DNA from: Parasphingorhabdus flavimaris
GTDB taxonomy: Bacteria > Pseudomonadota > Alphaproteobacteria > Sphingomonadales > Sphingomonadaceae
Length of the DNA: 64,000 nucleotides
Direction: 5' to 3'
NCBI RefSeq assembly: GCF_013371215.1
Contig: NZ_JABWMH010000003.1
Coordinates: forward strand, 186,001-250,000
This document shows positions 62,466 through 64,000 of the stretch, in pieces. Within the stretch, counting starts at the first letter, position 1; every line of letters begins with the position of its first letter. The notes beneath the pieces are model-generated. The model saw only the letters and a program-made list of their open reading frames with translations. It ran no database searches and had not been told where the DNA came from. Both the position numbers and the translations under genes were made by a program.

Positions 62466-62586
62466 ATCTGAACAGGGCGATCAAATGGTCCGGTCCGTCC
62501 GGACCGCCCTGGCCATTCCTGCAAAAGCTGATTGCTTTATCCTCCCCGAGCCTTAGTCTGCGGTAGCTGCAGCAAGGGAGGCCAGC

Positions 62587-62880
62587 ATGTCCGAAACCAG
62601 TCTGGATACACCAGACAAGGACGCGGAAACCAGCGTCACGGAAAAGGCTTATTGGTCTCAGAATATCCGGCTGCTCTGTACGCTGATGAGTATCTGGTTC
62701 CTCGTTTCCTTTGGCGCCGGTATCCTCTTTCGCGATTTTCTCGATCAATTTGCCATTGGCGGTTATCCGCTCGGTTTCTGGTTCGCCCAGCAGGGTGCGA
62801 TCTATTTCTTCATCCTGTTGATCATCATCTACAATGTCCGGATGAAACGGATCGAGCGTCAATATGATCTTGATGATTGA
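62587..62880 (+). CDS. DUF4212 small subunit of a sodium:solute symporter
   Basis: A 97-residue protein with two membrane helices (RLLCTLMSIWFLVSFGAGIL; IYFFILLIIIYNVRMKRI), the family seen before SSS symporter genes. Its stop is nine bases before the next ATG. Needed for the transporter by family context; exact role not established. Confidence 0.88.
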   Translation: MSETSLDTPDKDAETSVTEKAYWSQNIRLLCTLMSIWFLVSFGAGILFRDFLDQFAIGGYPLGFWFAQQGAIYFFILLIIIYNVRMKRIERQYDLDD

Positions 62881-62889
62881 GCGCGGCAG

Positions 62890-64000
62890 ATGACAACCCA
62901 GACCCTAATTTATCTGTTCGTCGGCCTGTCATTCGCGCTTTATATCGGGATTGCGATTGCGTCGCGCGCCGGTTCGACCAAGGAATTCTACGTCGCCGGT
63001 GGCGGGGTCAATCCGGTGGTCAACGGCATGGCAACCGCAGCCGACTGGATGTCGGCGGCGAGTTTCATCTCGATGGCCGGGATCATCGCCTTTTCGGGCT
63101 ATGACGGCTCGGTCTATCTGATGGGCTGGACCGGCGGCTATGTGATGCTGGCCCTGCTGCTCGCACCCTATCTCAAGAAATTCGGCCAATATACGGTCCC
63201 CGACTTTATCGGTACGCGCTATTATTCCAAGGCGGCCCGGGTGGTCGCAGTCATCTGCCTGATCTTCATCAGCTTCACCTACATCGCCGGTCAGATGCGC
63301 GGGGTCGGGATCGTCTTTTCCCGCTTCCTCGACGTGCCGATCAATCTGGGCGTGATCATCGGCATGGGTATCGTGTTCATCTATGCGGTGCTCGGGGGGA
63401 TGAAGGGCATCACCTATACGCAGGTCGCGCAATATTGCGTGCTGATCTTCGCCTATATGGTACCCGCCTTCTTCATCAGCTTCCTGATCACCGGCAATCC
63501 GGTACCGCAACTGGGGTTGGGCTCGACGGTCAATGACGGTTCCGGGCTCTATGTGCTCCAGAAACTCGATCTGGTGCTGCAGGACATGGGCTTCGGTGCT
63601 TATACCGACGGCAGCAAGTCGATGATAGACGTCTTCTGCATCACCGCTGCGCTGATGGTCGGCACGGCAGGCCTGCCGCATGTGATCGTGCGCTTTTTCA
63701 CCGTGCCCAAGGCATCGGACGCGCGCAAGTCGGCGGGGTGGGCGCTGGTATTCATCGCGCTGCTCTACACGACCGCACCGGCTGTCGGAGCCTTTGCCCG
63801 GCTCAATTTCATCGATAGCGTCAACAATGTGGAATATGCGCACGCTCCCGAATGGTTCAAGAATTGGGAGAGCAACGACCTGATCGCCTGGCGCGACAAG
63901 AATGGCGACGGCAAGATGCAGCTGGGCAAGGGCGATCCGTTCGAGGGCGCGCCGGAATTTGCCGCGGACACCGGCGCCAGCGGCGAGCGGGTCGTCGCCA
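62890..64000 (+). CDS. Sodium:solute symporter (ActP-like), 3' end outside window
   Basis: The frame from ATG 62890 runs off the window, giving at least 370 residues. Starts MTTQTLIYLFVGLSFALYI; early SSS features are STKEFYVAGGGVNPVVNGMATAADWMSAASFISMAG and SYDGSVYLMGWTGGY. Helices repeat through the frame. Acetate/propionate-type family by similarity to ActP; the true substrate is not known. Translated with the DUF4212 subunit. Confidence 0.9.
   Translation, partial: MTTQTLIYLFVGLSFALYIGIAIASRAGSTKEFYVAGGGVNPVVNGMATAADWMSAASFISMAGIIAFSGYDGSVYLMGWTGGYVMLALLLAPYLKKFGQYTVPDFIGTRYYSKAARVVAVICLIFISFTYIAGQMRGVGIVFSRFLDVPINLGVIIGMGIVFIYAVLGGMKGITYTQVAQYCVLIFAYMVPAFFISFLITGNPVPQLGLGSTVNDGSGLYVLQKLDLVLQDMGFGAYTDGSKSMIDVFCITAALMVGTAGLPHVIVRFFTVPKASDARKSAGWALVFIALLYTTAPAVGAFARLNFIDSVNNVEYAHAPEWFKNWESNDLIAWRDKNGDGKMQLGKGDPFEGAPEFAADTGASGERVVA

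Noticed and set aside
62929-63843. Minus-strand frame opposite the SSS symporter
   Set aside because: The plus-strand frame from 62890 carries the SSS motifs; the minus frame is rich in Asp/His/Arg without structure.

Overview
The window reads as the chromosome of a marine-type sphingomonad (Alphaproteobacteria, Sphingomonadales). The protein families point there: a CpdR-type response regulator, SapC, a split PntAa/PntAb/PntB transhydrogenase, an aa3-type cytochrome oxidase subunit IV peptide, XrtA (exosortase A)-associated glycan genes, DUF2793 and remnants of a gene transfer agent (GTA). Genes are dense on both strands. There are no rRNA genes, IS elements or CRISPR arrays, and one tRNA (Val-GAC). 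Genus is inference; Parasphingorhabdus/Sphingorhabdus-like is plausible.

Layout. 1-4.1 kb: argH (cut by the window edge), an LptM-like lipoprotein, lysA, a siroheme-synthase-type dehydrogenase and a DUF2721 protein; just beyond them lies a minus-strand micro-ORF with a consensus Shine-Dalgarno and a terminator. 4.2-9.4 kb: lipoprotein, tlyA, an MscS channel, a thiolase with a palindrome upstream, a small monooxygenase and a dipeptide epimerase. 9.4-13.4 kb: surface-glycan genes of the exosortase-A type. 13.4-14.7 kb: a small regulator locus with an S24-type repressor and repeated TAGGAAA half-sites. 14.8-20.4 kb: MBL hydrolase, membrane proteins, rpmF-plsX-fabH, an AraC regulator and the tRNA. 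20.5-28.8 kb: cpdR, N-formylglutamate amidohydrolase, SapC, an FAD oxidase, a DEAD-box helicase and a sigma-54 activator. 29-32 kb: cytochrome oxidase peptide and pnt operon. 32-49 kb: racemase, the beta-helix/diheme-cytochrome pair, MFS pump, a pentapeptide/LprI fusion, dinB, a TonB receptor, gshA, a YqaA protein, an amino-acid symporter, DUF2855 and a cNMP-patatin protein.

49-50.5 kb holds the most striking scar: a GTA-type small terminase-like gene, then the N-terminal third of the large terminase joined directly to a DUF2793 tail gene. All the head and tail genes expected between them are missing. A predicted short RNA (promoter plus terminator) sits just upstream. An OmpA-family protein with a 22-proline linker follows.

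52-57 kb carries purine genes purQ, purS and purC. Between purS and purC sits a two-gene operon for a surface lipoprotein with a TbpB-like C-terminus and a Slam-type outer-membrane translocon. This is the best candidate in the window for a little-described system. 57-64 kb: an NTF2-like protein, a ceramidase-family membrane protein, parC, a small ORF, divergent MarR-like and TetR regulators sharing an operator-like palindrome, and a DUF4212/sodium:solute symporter pair that runs off the end.

All product names are from reading the sequence and remembered family features; no search was run.
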